From Flavobacterium sp. 9R (GTDB lineage: Bacteria > Bacteroidota > Bacteroidia > Flavobacteriales > Flavobacteriaceae): a stretch of DNA of 64,000 bases. Positions 28,583 to 36,217 of the stretch are shown here, piece after piece (the first letter of the stretch is position 1; each line of letters begins with the position of its first letter). The notes below the pieces were generated by a model that did not search any database, had not been told where the DNA came from, and worked only from the letters and a program-made list of their open reading frames with translations. The position numbers and the translations under genes are program-made. The stretch spans positions 3,359,198-3,423,197 of the forward strand of contig NZ_LR733413.1 in assembly GCF_902506345.1 (NCBI RefSeq), in the 5' to 3' direction.

Positions 28583-29032
28583 ATGAGTTTATCAGTACGT
28601 ATCATGGACGAAATAAAAAACGCCATGAGAGCAAAAGATACTTTGGCTCTAGAGGCCTTAAGAGCGGTTAAATCGGCTATACTTTTAGCACAGACAGAAA
28701 GTGGAGCAAAAGAAGAAATTGCTGCAGAAGAAGAAATCAAATTATTACAACGTTTGGTTAAACAAAGAAAAGATAGTGCGGCTATTTATACACAACAAGG
28801 AAGAGCTGATTTGGCTGAGCCAGAGTTGTTGCAAGCGGCAGTTATTGAGAAGTTTTTACCTGCTCAATTGAGTGAAGCTGAAGTAGAAGCTGTGGTTGCT
28901 AAAATCATTGCAGACAATGACGCTACTAGAATGGCAGCAATGGGTAAAGTAATGGGATTGGCGTCTGCTGAGTTAGCTGGAAAAGCTGATGGTAAGACGA
29001 TTTCAACCATAGTTAAAAAATTATTGTCTTAA
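28583..29032 (+). CDS. YqeY/GatB-like domain protein
   Basis: The 149-residue all-helical protein matches the YqeY family, related to the tRNA-binding tail domain of GatB. Typical segments are the N-terminal SVRIMDEIKNAMRAKD and ALEALRAVKSAIL, and the Gly-rich C-terminal MAAMGKVMGLASAELAGKADG. A role in tRNA-dependent amidation is often annotated but not proven. It has its own promoter and is followed by a hairpin and a tRNA gene. Confidence 0.9.
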   Translation: MSLSVRIMDEIKNAMRAKDTLALEALRAVKSAILLAQTESGAKEEIAAEEEIKLLQRLVKQRKDSAAIYTQQGRADLAEPELLQAAVIEKFLPAQLSEAEVEAVVAKIIADNDATRMAAMGKVMGLASAELAGKADGKTISTIVKKLLS

Positions 29033-29040
29033 TTTTTTTA

Positions 29041-29077
29041 TTCCAAATTCCATTTTTCTTGGAGTTTGGAATTTTAA
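29041..29077 (+). terminator. Terminator after the YqeY-like gene
   Basis: TTCCAAATTCC and GGAGTTTGGAA pair around a T-rich loop, followed by ATTTT. It belongs to the same TTCCAAA class as the hairpins at 10780 and 47621. Confidence 0.6.
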
Positions 29078-29091
29078 AATTTATAGATATT

Positions 29092-29165
29092 GACTGCGTA
29101 GTTCAACTGGATAGAATATCAGATTTCGACTCTGAGGGTTGCAGGTTCGAACCCTGCCGTGGTCA
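29092..29165 (+). tRNA. tRNA-Arg (anticodon TCG)
   Basis: A full cloverleaf can be folded by hand. The acceptor stem GACTGCG pairs with CGTGGTC (with two G-T pairs). The D stem is GTTC/GAAT, the anticodon stem TCAGA/TCTGA with loop TTTCGAC, and the T arm GCAGG-TTCGAAC-CCTGC, with discriminator A. The anticodon TCG (29126-29128) reads CGA and, with wobble, other CGN arginine codons. CCA is not encoded. Confidence 0.93.
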
Positions 29166-29235
29166 CGTGAAAGGATGAGGAATGATATGTTTCTCGTCCT
29201 TTTTTTATGTGATAATCGCTATAAGTATTGTATAA

Positions 29236-30042
29236 ATGGAGTTATTTTTATTGCAATTTTTATTGGTATTATTAGGATTGGGGTTTATTTTCTTCAATAT
29301 AATTGAGCCGATTTACGTGTTTTTCTATAACAAGCCTATAGTGGTTCACTGGCATTTGTTTCCAATTCGTATTTCTGATGAGCAGAGAAATATTTTGACG
29401 CAAAACTTTCCCTTTTATAATAAATTGTCTCCTAGTAAGAAGCGTTATTTTGAACACAGGATAAATAAGTTTGTCGATAAATATGAATTTATAGGCCATG
29501 AAATTGAGATTACTGACGAAATACTTGTGCTTATCTCAGGGACTTATGTTATGTTGACTTTTGGTATGAGGAACTATTTAAGCGACTTGTTTCAAAAAAT
29601 TTTGATTTATCCAACGGTGTATTATTCAACTCTGAACGAGCTGTATCACAAGGGAGAATTTAATCCAAGGATGAAGACTGTTGTTTTTTCATGGGAAGAT
29701 TTTTTGTCTGGTCATGGAGTAGCTACAGATAATATTAACTTGGGGTTACATGAGTTTACCCATGTTATGCATTTTCATTGTTTGAAAAGTAGAGATGTAA
29801 ATGCTGCAATTTTTCAGGATGAATATGCAGAAATAGTAGCAATTTATACTTCTCCTGAATTGATTCAGCAAATTAACGATAAAGCTTATTTTCGTTTATA
29901 TGCTTATGAAAATCAATTTGAATTTATTTCGGTTTTGTTAGAACATTTTTTTGAAAGCCCGAATGACTTTAAGACGATACATCCTCAATTGTATACTCAT
30001 GTGAAGCGAATGATTAATTTTAACGAGAACTATTTTATTTAA
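29236..30042 (+). CDS. M90 family zinc peptidase (MtfA-like)
   Basis: The 268 residues start with one hydrophobic helix (about 3-27), then a domain with the zincin motif H172-EFT-H176 (LGLHEFTHVMHF) and a downstream acidic segment QDEYAEIVA that may supply the third ligand. This matches the MtfA/M90 peptidases; E. coli MtfA is cytosolic and acts on the Mlc repressor pathway. Here the N-terminal helix suggests membrane attachment. The substrate is unknown. Confidence 0.82.
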   Translation: MELFLLQFLLVLLGLGFIFFNIIEPIYVFFYNKPIVVHWHLFPIRISDEQRNILTQNFPFYNKLSPSKKRYFEHRINKFVDKYEFIGHEIEITDEILVLISGTYVMLTFGMRNYLSDLFQKILIYPTVYYSTLNELYHKGEFNPRMKTVVFSWEDFLSGHGVATDNINLGLHEFTHVMHFHCLKSRDVNAAIFQDEYAEIVAIYTSPELIQQINDKAYFRLYAYENQFEFISVLLEHFFESPNDFKTIHPQLYTHVKRMINFNENYFI

Positions 30043-30170
30043 AATTTATAAAAATTCGAAATTAACAAGTTGTTATAAAATAACAATAATAATTGTTTTT
30101 CTAACTGATAATCATCAGGTTTCTTGCTTTTTTTTTGTTCTAAATTTGAATATATTTAAAAGTTAGGGTT

Positions 30171-30590
30171 ATGAAAAGTAATGTCCCCGTTTCAAAAATA
30201 ATGTCCAAACATTTGGTAAAATTGCATTTGAATGACGATTTGACCAAAGCTGAAAGTTTGTTTAAACATCATAAAATTAGACATATTCCAGTTGTTAATG
30301 GAAATAAGATTTTAGGTATTTTGAGCTATACTGATTTGTTGCGTATCTCGTTTGCAGATGCAATAGATGATGATGAAGAAGTGATTGATACTACAGTGTA
30401 TAATATGTTTTCTGTAGAGCAAGTTATGGTTAAAAAAGTAACTACGGTTTCGCCAGATACAAGCATAAAGGCGGCAGCTGAGATTTTGACTCACAATGAT
30501 TTTCATGCCTTGCCAGTTTGCGAAGGAGATTTGCTAGTAGGTATTGTTACTACAACCGATTTAATTCAGTATTTAATAGACCAGTATTAA
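30171..30590 (+). CDS. Two-CBS-domain protein
   Basis: The 139 residues comprise two CBS motifs (about 8-65 and 80-137), each with the usual V-x-x-IM opening (VSKIMSKHLVKL; VEQVMVKKVTTV) and a closing G-I-[VL]-[ST] segment. Stand-alone CBS pairs bind adenine nucleotides and act as energy sensors. No catalytic domain is attached, so the partner is unknown. TAAATTTG at 30141-30148 is a probable -7 element. It converges on rpe. Confidence 0.9.
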   Translation: MKSNVPVSKIMSKHLVKLHLNDDLTKAESLFKHHKIRHIPVVNGNKILGILSYTDLLRISFADAIDDDEEVIDTTVYNMFSVEQVMVKKVTTVSPDTSIKAAAEILTHNDFHALPVCEGDLLVGIVTTTDLIQYLIDQY

Positions 30591-30628
30591 AACAAGAGGC
30601 TGTATAAAATGATACAGCCTCTTGTTTG
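30591..30628. terminator. Bidirectional terminator between the CBS gene and rpe
   Basis: A perfect 14-base stem, AACAAGAGGCTGTA (30591-30604) with TACAGCCTCTTGTT (30613-30626), lies between convergent genes. Confidence 0.92.
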
Positions 30629-30632
30629 TTTT

Positions 30633-31298
30633 TTAGATAGTGGTGATTTTTTTCAAATCCTCGATAGTAGCTGTTGGGTTTTCAGCTTTGAAAACGAAGC
30701 TTCCAGCAACTAAAACATCTGCTCCGGCTTCTACTAATGCTCTCGCATTTTTATTCGTAACCCCACCATCAATTTCAATTATGGTGTTGGCTCCTTTTTG
30801 AATAATTAAATCTTTCAATTTGGTTACTTTATTGTACGTATTCTCGATAAACGATTGTCCGCCAAATCCGGGATTTACACTCATAATACATACCAAATCG
30901 ATATCATTGATTACATCTTCTAATAAGTCAATAGAAGTGTGTGGGTTGATAGCGACACCAGCAAGCATTCCTTCCGCTTTGATAGCTTGTAAAGTACGAT
31001 GAAGGTGATTACAAGCTTCATAATGAACGGTTAGTACATTTGCACCCAAGTCAGCAAACGTTTTGATATAGCGATCAGGATCTACAATCATTAAATGGAC
31101 ATCAATTGTTTTGGTAGCATGTTTTGCAATTGCTTCTAGTACGGGCATACCAAACGAAATGTTAGGTACAAATACGCCATCCATAATGTCAATATGAAAC
31201 CAATCAGCTTGGCTATTATTAATCATCTCTACATCGCGCTGTAAATTAGCAAAATCGGCTGCAAGAACAGAAGGTGCTATAATTGTGTTTTTACTCAT
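30633..31298 (-). CDS. rpe: Ribulose-phosphate 3-epimerase
   Basis: Rpe interconverts ribulose 5-phosphate and xylulose 5-phosphate in the pentose phosphate pathway. The 221-residue TIM barrel has the metal-site segments APSVLAADFANL (about 7-18), HIDIMDGVFVPN (about 34-45), DVHLMI near 65 and EIDGGV near 175, all of normal spacing. A good promoter lies 24-57 bases upstream on the minus strand. Confidence 0.96.
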   Translation of the reverse strand: MSKNTIIAPSVLAADFANLQRDVEMINNSQADWFHIDIMDGVFVPNISFGMPVLEAIAKHATKTIDVHLMIVDPDRYIKTFADLGANVLTVHYEACNHLHRTLQAIKAEGMLAGVAINPHTSIDLLEDVINDIDLVCIMSVNPGFGGQSFIENTYNKVTKLKDLIIQKGANTIIEIDGGVTNKNARALVEAGADVLVAGSFVFKAENPTATIEDLKKITTI

Positions 31299-31321
31299 CG
31301 TTGTGTTGTGTTATTTTTTTG

Positions 31322-31355
31322 CAAAGATAATTTTTTTAAGTACAATGATTGCAAA
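31322..31355 (-). promoter_or_regulatory. Promoter of rpe
   Basis: On the minus strand TTTG (31355-31352) is followed after 22 bases by TATCTTTG (31329-31322), a full match to the Bacteroidota consensus. Confidence 0.7.
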
Positions 31356-31412
31356 GAATTTATAGGGATTCAAGCAAGTTTTAAAACACAAATTATTCTA
31401 GCAAAAGTCTTG

Positions 31413-31505
31413 GTTTTGTTTGCCCTGCAAAAAACAAAACTCCGGAAACCCGAGCGAAGCGAACTGACCGGTGTTTTGTTTGCCCTGCAAAAAACAAAAC
31501 TCCGG
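31413..31505. repeat. 60-base-spaced direct repeat next to the rpoD terminator
   Basis: A 33-base unit (GTTTTGTTTGCCCTGC followed by the left terminator arm) occurs twice, at 31413-31445 and 31473-31505, exactly 60 bases apart. The 27 bases between them include GAGCGAAGCGAACTGACCGG. The second unit forms the left arm of the rpoD terminator. The 66-codon frame through this region (31308-31508) is an artefact of the repeat. No gene is seen in 31356-31605. Confidence 0.85.
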
Positions 31506-31522
31506 TAATCAGCCGGAGTTTT
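31496..31522 (-). terminator. Terminator of rpoD
   Basis: AAAACTCCGG (31496-31505) and CCGGAGTTTT (31513-31522) form a perfect ten-base stem with a seven-base loop; on the minus strand it is followed by a T-rich run. Confidence 0.9.
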
Positions 31523-31605
31523 CAATCATCAATCAAAAAACGAACAGTTAATCAGACTGTTGTTTGTGGTAAAGTTCCAAATATAACATTTTTGGAATTT
31601 ATATT

Positions 31606-32469
31606 TTATCCTAAATAGGTTTTTAAGATTTTACTTCTAGAAGTGTGTTTTAATCTACGGATAGCTTTTTCTTTAATTTGACGTACACGCTCACGAGTTA
31701 AGTCAAATGTTTCACCAATTTCTTCTAAAGTCATTGGGTGTTGATCACCTAAACCAAAATACAAACGAACTACATCTGCTTCTCTTGGAGTAAGCGTTTC
31801 TAAAGAACGCTCAATTTCTGTACGCAATGATTCGTGAATTAATTCTCTATCTGGGTTTGGAGATTCCCCTGAACGTAAAACGTCATAAAGGTTAGAATCT
31901 TCTCCTTCAACTAAAGGGGCGTCCATCGATAAGTGACGACCAGAGTTTTTCATAGACTCTTTAACGTCATTTACAGTCATATCTAACTCTTTTGCAATTT
32001 CTTCTGCAGAAGGTGGGCGCTCATTAGATTGCTCTAATAAGGCGTACATTTTGTTGATTTTATTGATAGAGCCAATTTTATTTAATGGCAAACGAACGAT
32101 ACGAGATTGTTCTGCTAAAGCTTGAAGAATCGATTGACGAATCCACCATACTGCATACGAAATGAATTTGAAACCACGAGTTTCATCAAAACGTTGTGCT
32201 GCTTTAATCAATCCTAAGTTTCCTTCATTGATCAAATCGGGTAATGTTAATCCTTGATTTTGATATTGCTTAGCAACAGAGACTACGAAACGTAAATTGG
32301 CTTTAGTAAGTTTTTCTAAGGCTCTTTGATCACCGGCTTTGATTTTTTGTGCTAATTCTACTTCTTCATCGGCAGTAATTAAATCTACCTTTCCAATTTC
32401 TTGTAAGTACTTGTCTAATGATGCAGTTTCACGATTGGTTACCTGCTTGGTGATTTTAAGTTGTCTCAT
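31606..32469 (-). CDS. rpoD: Primary sigma factor RpoD/SigA
   Basis: This is the housekeeping sigma factor of RNA polymerase. The 287 residues run from region 1.2 ([16 protein letters not shown]) through region 2 ([17 protein letters not shown] and [13 protein letters not shown]) and region 3 to the region 4 helix-turn-helix ([24 protein letters not shown], in two parts). Region 1.1 and the large non-conserved insert of E. coli RpoD are absent, as is normal in Bacteroidota. It probably recognises the TTG/TAnnTTTG promoters in this window. A strong Shine-Dalgarno sequence precedes the start. Confidence 0.96.
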   Translation of the reverse strand: MRQLKITKQVTNRETASLDKYLQEIGKVDLITADEEVELAQKIKAGDQRALEKLTKANLRFVVSVAKQYQNQGLTLPDLINEGNLGLIKAAQRFDETRGFKFISYAVWWIRQSILQALAEQSRIVRLPLNKIGSINKINKMYALLEQSNERPPSAEEIAKELDMTVNDVKESMKNSGRHLSMDAPLVEGEDSNLYDVLRSGESPNPDRELIHESLRTEIERSLETLTPREADVVRLYFGLGDQHPMTLEEIGETFDLTRERVRQIKEKAIRRLKHTSRSKILKTYLG

Positions 32470-32477
32470 GGTATTTG

Positions 32478-32484
32478 TCTCCTT
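32478..32484 (-). promoter_or_regulatory. Strong Shine-Dalgarno sequence of rpoD
   Basis: AAGGAGA on the minus strand lies eight bases before the rpoD ATG. Most genes in this window have no such sequence, only A-rich leaders. Confidence 0.6.
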
Positions 32485-32569
32485 ATTGTTTAAGTGTACA
32501 AATGTTTATACGAGTAGTGTTTCAAAAAAGTTACATAATTATCATTTTTTTTCGATAAAAAAATAAAAT

Positions 32570-32597
32570 ACCCCAACTTTACTCTGAAAGATGGGGT
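32570..32597 (-). terminator. Terminator after the small membrane protein gene
   Basis: ACCCCA/TGGGGT with an inner CTTT/AAAG pair and a six-base loop, followed on the minus strand by a T-rich run. Confidence 0.75.
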
Positions 32598-32642
32598 GAG
32601 TTATAGATAAAATAAAAACTTTCAGGGTTTTAGATCTTTGAT

Positions 32643-32888
32643 TTATAGGTCGTCAGGAGTTTTTAACATCTCGTCAAAAAGATTTTTCAAAGATTTGACA
32701 TAAAGTGGAAATCCTACAGCTAAAAAAAGATATTCTTTTCTTAAAACAGTTACATCATCTAAAATTTGATACAAACTTGGTACTATGATCAGCAATGAAA
32801 CTAAAATCCCAAGCCATGGGTTTAGTTTGGCAGTTAAAAGTTGTTTCAAAAGTTTCATCTCAAATAGGTTTTTGGCTGCTATACTCAT
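32643..32888 (-). CDS. Small membrane protein, unknown function
   Basis: The 81 residues contain one clear hydrophobic helix (about 23-42, WLGILVSLLIIVPSLYQIL) and a second, weaker one (about 52-64, YLFLAVGFPLYV). No known domain is recognised. It lies upstream of rpoD with a terminator between them, so it is a separate transcript. It is accepted as a gene because of its length, its ATG start and the terminator right after it. Confidence 0.6.
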   Translation of the reverse strand: MSIAAKNLFEMKLLKQLLTAKLNPWLGILVSLLIIVPSLYQILDDVTVLRKEYLFLAVGFPLYVKSLKNLFDEMLKTPDDL

Positions 32889-33008
32889 TTTAGTTGCTTT
32901 ATTAATTATGTTATAAAAATACCTTTGTTATAAAGATTTAGTAAAGGCATTGTTATGAGGCTCCTTTTTTTTGTTATAAAAGCATCTTTTTGAGTTGACA
33001 TCAAAAAA

Positions 33009-33031
33009 AAAATCTCCACTTGGGAGACTTA
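33009..33031 (-). terminator. Terminator of the LytTR regulator gene
   Basis: On the minus strand AGTCTCC and GGAGATT flank a five-base loop and are followed by a run of T residues. Confidence 0.75.
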
Positions 33032-33049
33032 TTTATTTGTAGTGTATTT

Positions 33050-33796
33050 TTAGGAGAGAATATTCATTTTCTTAATGAAGTCTTTGTAGGTGTCGCTTAG
33101 GTTGACTTTGTGTCCGCCTTGGACGATGATTAAATTGTCGGCAAGGATGATTTCTTCGATTTTGTTTACATTGACCAAGTAATTGCGATGGGTTTTTATG
33201 AATTCATTGGGGTTGAGTAAACCGCTAATTTTGGTGAGCGAAATCATAATCACAAATTTTTCTTTTTCGGTAATGATGTTGCAATACCGTTCCTCTACTT
33301 CGATGTAGAGAATGTCTTTTAGAGCGACTTTTTTTAAGGCATTTTTTTTCTTGATGAACAAATACTCATTACTTACCACGGTATCTTGTTCTTCGCTTTG
33401 AAAGACTTGGCTTTGAGCGTAAAATTTTTCTACTGCCATTTCAATAGCATATAAAATCTCTAATGGATTGAAAGGTTTCATTAAGAAACTAAACGGTTTG
33501 GTGAGTTTGGCTCTTTCGAAGATTTGACGGTCTTGCGAACTGGTCAAAAACACAAAAGGCTTTACAGTATTGGGAACTATACTAATCGCCTCGGCAAAAG
33601 CGATGCCGTCGGGTTTTCCATCCAAAAAAACATCTATAATGGCAATATCTATCTTTTCATTATAAAACAGCGTTAAGGCTTCTTTAAATGTTCTTGCTAC
33701 GCCAACGATGTTGTAGTTGTTTTCCAAAAGTACTTTGCTCAAGGCGTTGCTTTCTTCTGGCGTATCTTCTATGATTAGAATGTTGATGGTGTCCAT
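33050..33796 (-). CDS. LytTR-type response regulator
   Basis: The 248 residues comprise a receiver domain (1-125; phosphoacceptor D55 in IIDVFLDG) and a C-terminal LytTR DNA-binding domain (about 150-245, with FIKTHRNYLVNVNKI). It is one base downstream of the histidine kinase, its evident partner. LytTR domains bind direct repeats of about nine bases; none was recognised here with confidence. Confidence 0.92.
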   Translation of the reverse strand: MDTINILIIEDTPEESNALSKVLLENNYNIVGVARTFKEALTLFYNEKIDIAIIDVFLDGKPDGIAFAEAISIVPNTVKPFVFLTSSQDRQIFERAKLTKPFSFLMKPFNPLEILYAIEMAVEKFYAQSQVFQSEEQDTVVSNEYLFIKKKNALKKVALKDILYIEVEERYCNIITEKEKFVIMISLTKISGLLNPNEFIKTHRNYLVNVNKIEEIILADNLIIVQGGHKVNLSDTYKDFIKKMNILS

Positions 33797-33797
33797 A

Positions 33798-35528
33798 TTA
33801 TACCGTTTTTGGGAATGATAAAATCATCTTAGTGCCTTTGTTGAGTTCACTTTCTATGGCGAGTGTGCCGCCATTTTTCTTGATCATTTGTTTGCATAAT
33901 TGCATTCCAAGTCCCGTTCCTATGATTTCTGAATTGCTTTTCTTGGCCAATAGTTCATTGTCTTCTAATAACTCGGCTATGGTTTCTGGGCTCATCCCGA
34001 TGCCTTGATCTTCAATAGTCAATTGATGGAACTCGGATGGGGTGTCTAGGCTGTAAAAACGAATGCTGCTGTTTTCTGGAGAGAATTTAATAGCATTATC
34101 CAGCAAGTTGCGCAAAATGATTTTTAACGAATCGAGATCCACGAAGATAAAACAGTTTTTGGATACTTCGTTTTCAAAGACAATTGTTTTTTCTAACAGT
34201 AAGGGTTTGTAGCTGTATTCTATTTGCTGTACAATAGAAAACAAATGCACCGAATCTTTATGAAAATATAATTGTTGAGTTTGCAATAACGCCCAATGCA
34301 ACAAATTGTCTAGTAGACTATAGGCGCCATTGGCAATCGCGCTGTTTTGATGCAGGAGTTTGTCGAGTTCGTCGTAGTTTTTGGATTCTAGGGAACTGGT
34401 GAGTTTGGTGTTGCTGGTTTTGAGTGCATTGACTGACGAACGCAAATCGTGACTTACAATAGAAAACAGTTGGTCTTTGGTTGCGTTGAGCTCGTCTAGT
34501 TTTTCTTTTTGGCTTAAAATAATTTTAGCATTTTTAACCTTTTGTCCATAAACATAAACACCACCGGTTAAAAGAAGCAGTAAACCTATGGTAGAAAAAA
34601 ACATGGTATTGCGTTGCGTGTTTTTTAATTCATTTTCTACTTTGAGTACCGAGATTTGTTTTTGTTTTTGAGCCACCGCATATTTTTTCTCGTAGTCTGC
34701 GAGTGCCCAGACTTTGTTTTGATTATTGAGGGAATCATTCCATTGTTCAGATTCTTTGCGGTAGGCTAGGGCTTGTTTGAAATTGCCGCGGTTTTCTTCG
34801 ACTACAGCCATGTTTTTGGAGGCAATCCTCTTAGTGTCAAAATCTTTTATTTCTTTTGATATATTATAGCCTTTTTTAAAATATAAAATTGCTTGTTTGT
34901 CTTTGTATTGATCATAGTATAAAGAAGCTAGATTCATGGTTAATGCAAAAACGGAAGCCTTGTCTTTGTCTTTTTCGATTAATCGAAGACTTTTAATGAA
35001 ATATTCTTCTGCTTTGTTAAATTGCTTAGTGTGAAAATAGCACGAGCCAATGTTTGAATAAATCGCACTTAGATCTAATTCATGTTTGTTTAATGCGAAA
35101 TTTTTTTCAGACTCTTTAAAGAAATAAATTGCTTTTTGAAACTCTTTTAATTCCAGAGATGCATCTCCTAAATTTTTCGTTACTAAAGGATGAAATTTAA
35201 ATTCTTTGGAAATGAGGTTTAATTCATTTTGGGCTTCTTTGTATAGCCGAATTTGTAAAAAGGAATAGCCTCTGAAATAATGACAATAATCAGTTATATT
35301 TTTATTCTTATTAGAATTTAATTGTTTCATAGAATATACTAATGTTGAGTCCCATTTTTTTTTATTAAAAAAGTAGTAGGCTTTTTTAAAATTTATTTCA
35401 TTTGAAAAATGATTTTTTTTTCTGAGCAGTTCTTTATGGAAAATATTATTATTTGATTGAGAAAAAAATAATATTGGATAGTAAATAAGTAAACAATTTA
35501 ATATTAAAATAGGTTTTATCTTATTCAT
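33798..35528 (-). CDS. TPR-containing sensor histidine kinase
   Basis: The ATG at 35528 gives a signal peptide (about 1-23, ending LFFSQS); an upstream in-frame ATG at 35594 would spoil it. The 576 residues then comprise periplasmic tetratricopeptide repeats (about 30-270), one transmembrane helix (about 310-331), a HisKA region with H360 (FSIVSHDLRSSV) and an HATPase domain ending with GTGLGMQLCKQMI. The TPR part probably senses a protein or peptide ligand outside the inner membrane. It pairs with the LytTR regulator; LytTR proteins more often pair with LytS-type kinases. Confidence 0.9.
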   Translation of the reverse strand: MNKIKPILILNCLLIYYPILFFSQSNNNIFHKELLRKKNHFSNEINFKKAYYFFNKKKWDSTLVYSMKQLNSNKNKNITDYCHYFRGYSFLQIRLYKEAQNELNLISKEFKFHPLVTKNLGDASLELKEFQKAIYFFKESEKNFALNKHELDLSAIYSNIGSCYFHTKQFNKAEEYFIKSLRLIEKDKDKASVFALTMNLASLYYDQYKDKQAILYFKKGYNISKEIKDFDTKRIASKNMAVVEENRGNFKQALAYRKESEQWNDSLNNQNKVWALADYEKKYAVAQKQKQISVLKVENELKNTQRNTMFFSTIGLLLLLTGGVYVYGQKVKNAKIILSQKEKLDELNATKDQLFSIVSHDLRSSVNALKTSNTKLTSSLESKNYDELDKLLHQNSAIANGAYSLLDNLLHWALLQTQQLYFHKDSVHLFSIVQQIEYSYKPLLLEKTIVFENEVSKNCFIFVDLDSLKIILRNLLDNAIKFSPENSSIRFYSLDTPSEFHQLTIEDQGIGMSPETIAELLEDNELLAKKSNSEIIGTGLGMQLCKQMIKKNGGTLAIESELNKGTKMILSFPKTV

Positions 35529-35624
35529 TTTTGTTGTTGTTTGTATTCTGGAAATAAAAAAACATTGTTTGATAAAGCTATTTTTATAAAACAATGTTTC
35601 TTTTAAATGGGTTACTGTATTGAA

Positions 35625-36020
35625 TTACTTTATTACAACGGTTTCAGTTCCTCTTGAACCTTCTGGGTCTAAATTTATCATATAAGACATAATCGTAGTT
35701 ATGTCGGCAACAGTCTCCGAAGTATAATCCACTTCTATATAATACACATCACAAGTTTCTGGGGTTTCTTCCGAGAAATTATAATCGTAATTCATGGTTA
35801 GAACGTTTCCGTTTTCTATTGGCGTTTGCACTGTTGGTGGGATAGTGTCCTCAGAGTTCATGTATAAAGTAGCTCTAATTTTTAGGGTTAAGGCGCCACC
35901 TGCTGGGGTGTAGAATTTTGCCGAAACCAAAGGAGCAACAGGATAGGTTACGGTGTCAGGGCTCGTAAAAGTAAAAGGTGTTGTGTTAATTTTTGTGTTT
36001 TGAATAACTGTAAATGCCAT
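35625..36020 (-). CDS. Unknown protein upstream of the histidine kinase
   Basis: The 131 residues are rich in Thr, Val, Pro and Tyr and look all-beta, with no signal peptide, no transmembrane helix and no known motif. It lies 96 bases upstream of the TPR kinase on the same strand and may be co-transcribed. Short Thr/Pro-rich cytosolic beta proteins of this kind are hard to classify; phage-tail-like or structural folds are possible but unsupported. Confidence 0.55.
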   Translation of the reverse strand: MAFTVIQNTKINTTPFTFTSPDTVTYPVAPLVSAKFYTPAGGALTLKIRATLYMNSEDTIPPTVQTPIENGNVLTMNYDYNFSEETPETCDVYYIEVDYTSETVADITTIMSYMINLDPEGSRGTETVVIK

Positions 36021-36160
36021 GTCTATTACTGGTTTATAAGGTTAATAAGGTTAAAGGTATTTTTTTTATATGAATTAAATGTAAAGTGGTTTAACTTTTT
36101 TTGATTTTTATTGTGAAATTCATAAATAACTTTGGACTTGGATTGTTTTTTATGCAAAGA

Positions 36161-36196
36161 AAAACCCCTTACTCAAAATGAATAAGGGGTTTTTGA
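36161..36196 (-). terminator. Terminator of pnp
   Basis: AAAACCCCTTA (36161-36171) and TAAGGGGTTTT (36183-36193) form a strong stem flanked by A and T runs. Confidence 0.92.
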
Positions 36197-36217
36197 ATAT
36201 AACCTTTATTTGAATCG

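Noticed and set aside
31413..31505. Possible CRISPR-like repeat pair
   Set aside because: Only two copies, one spacer, part of a terminator arm, and no cas genes in the window.
31308..31508. 66-codon open frame on the plus strand with a repeated peptide
   Set aside because: The repeated peptide is the translation of the 60-base-spaced DNA repeat next to the rpoD terminator; no independent coding evidence.
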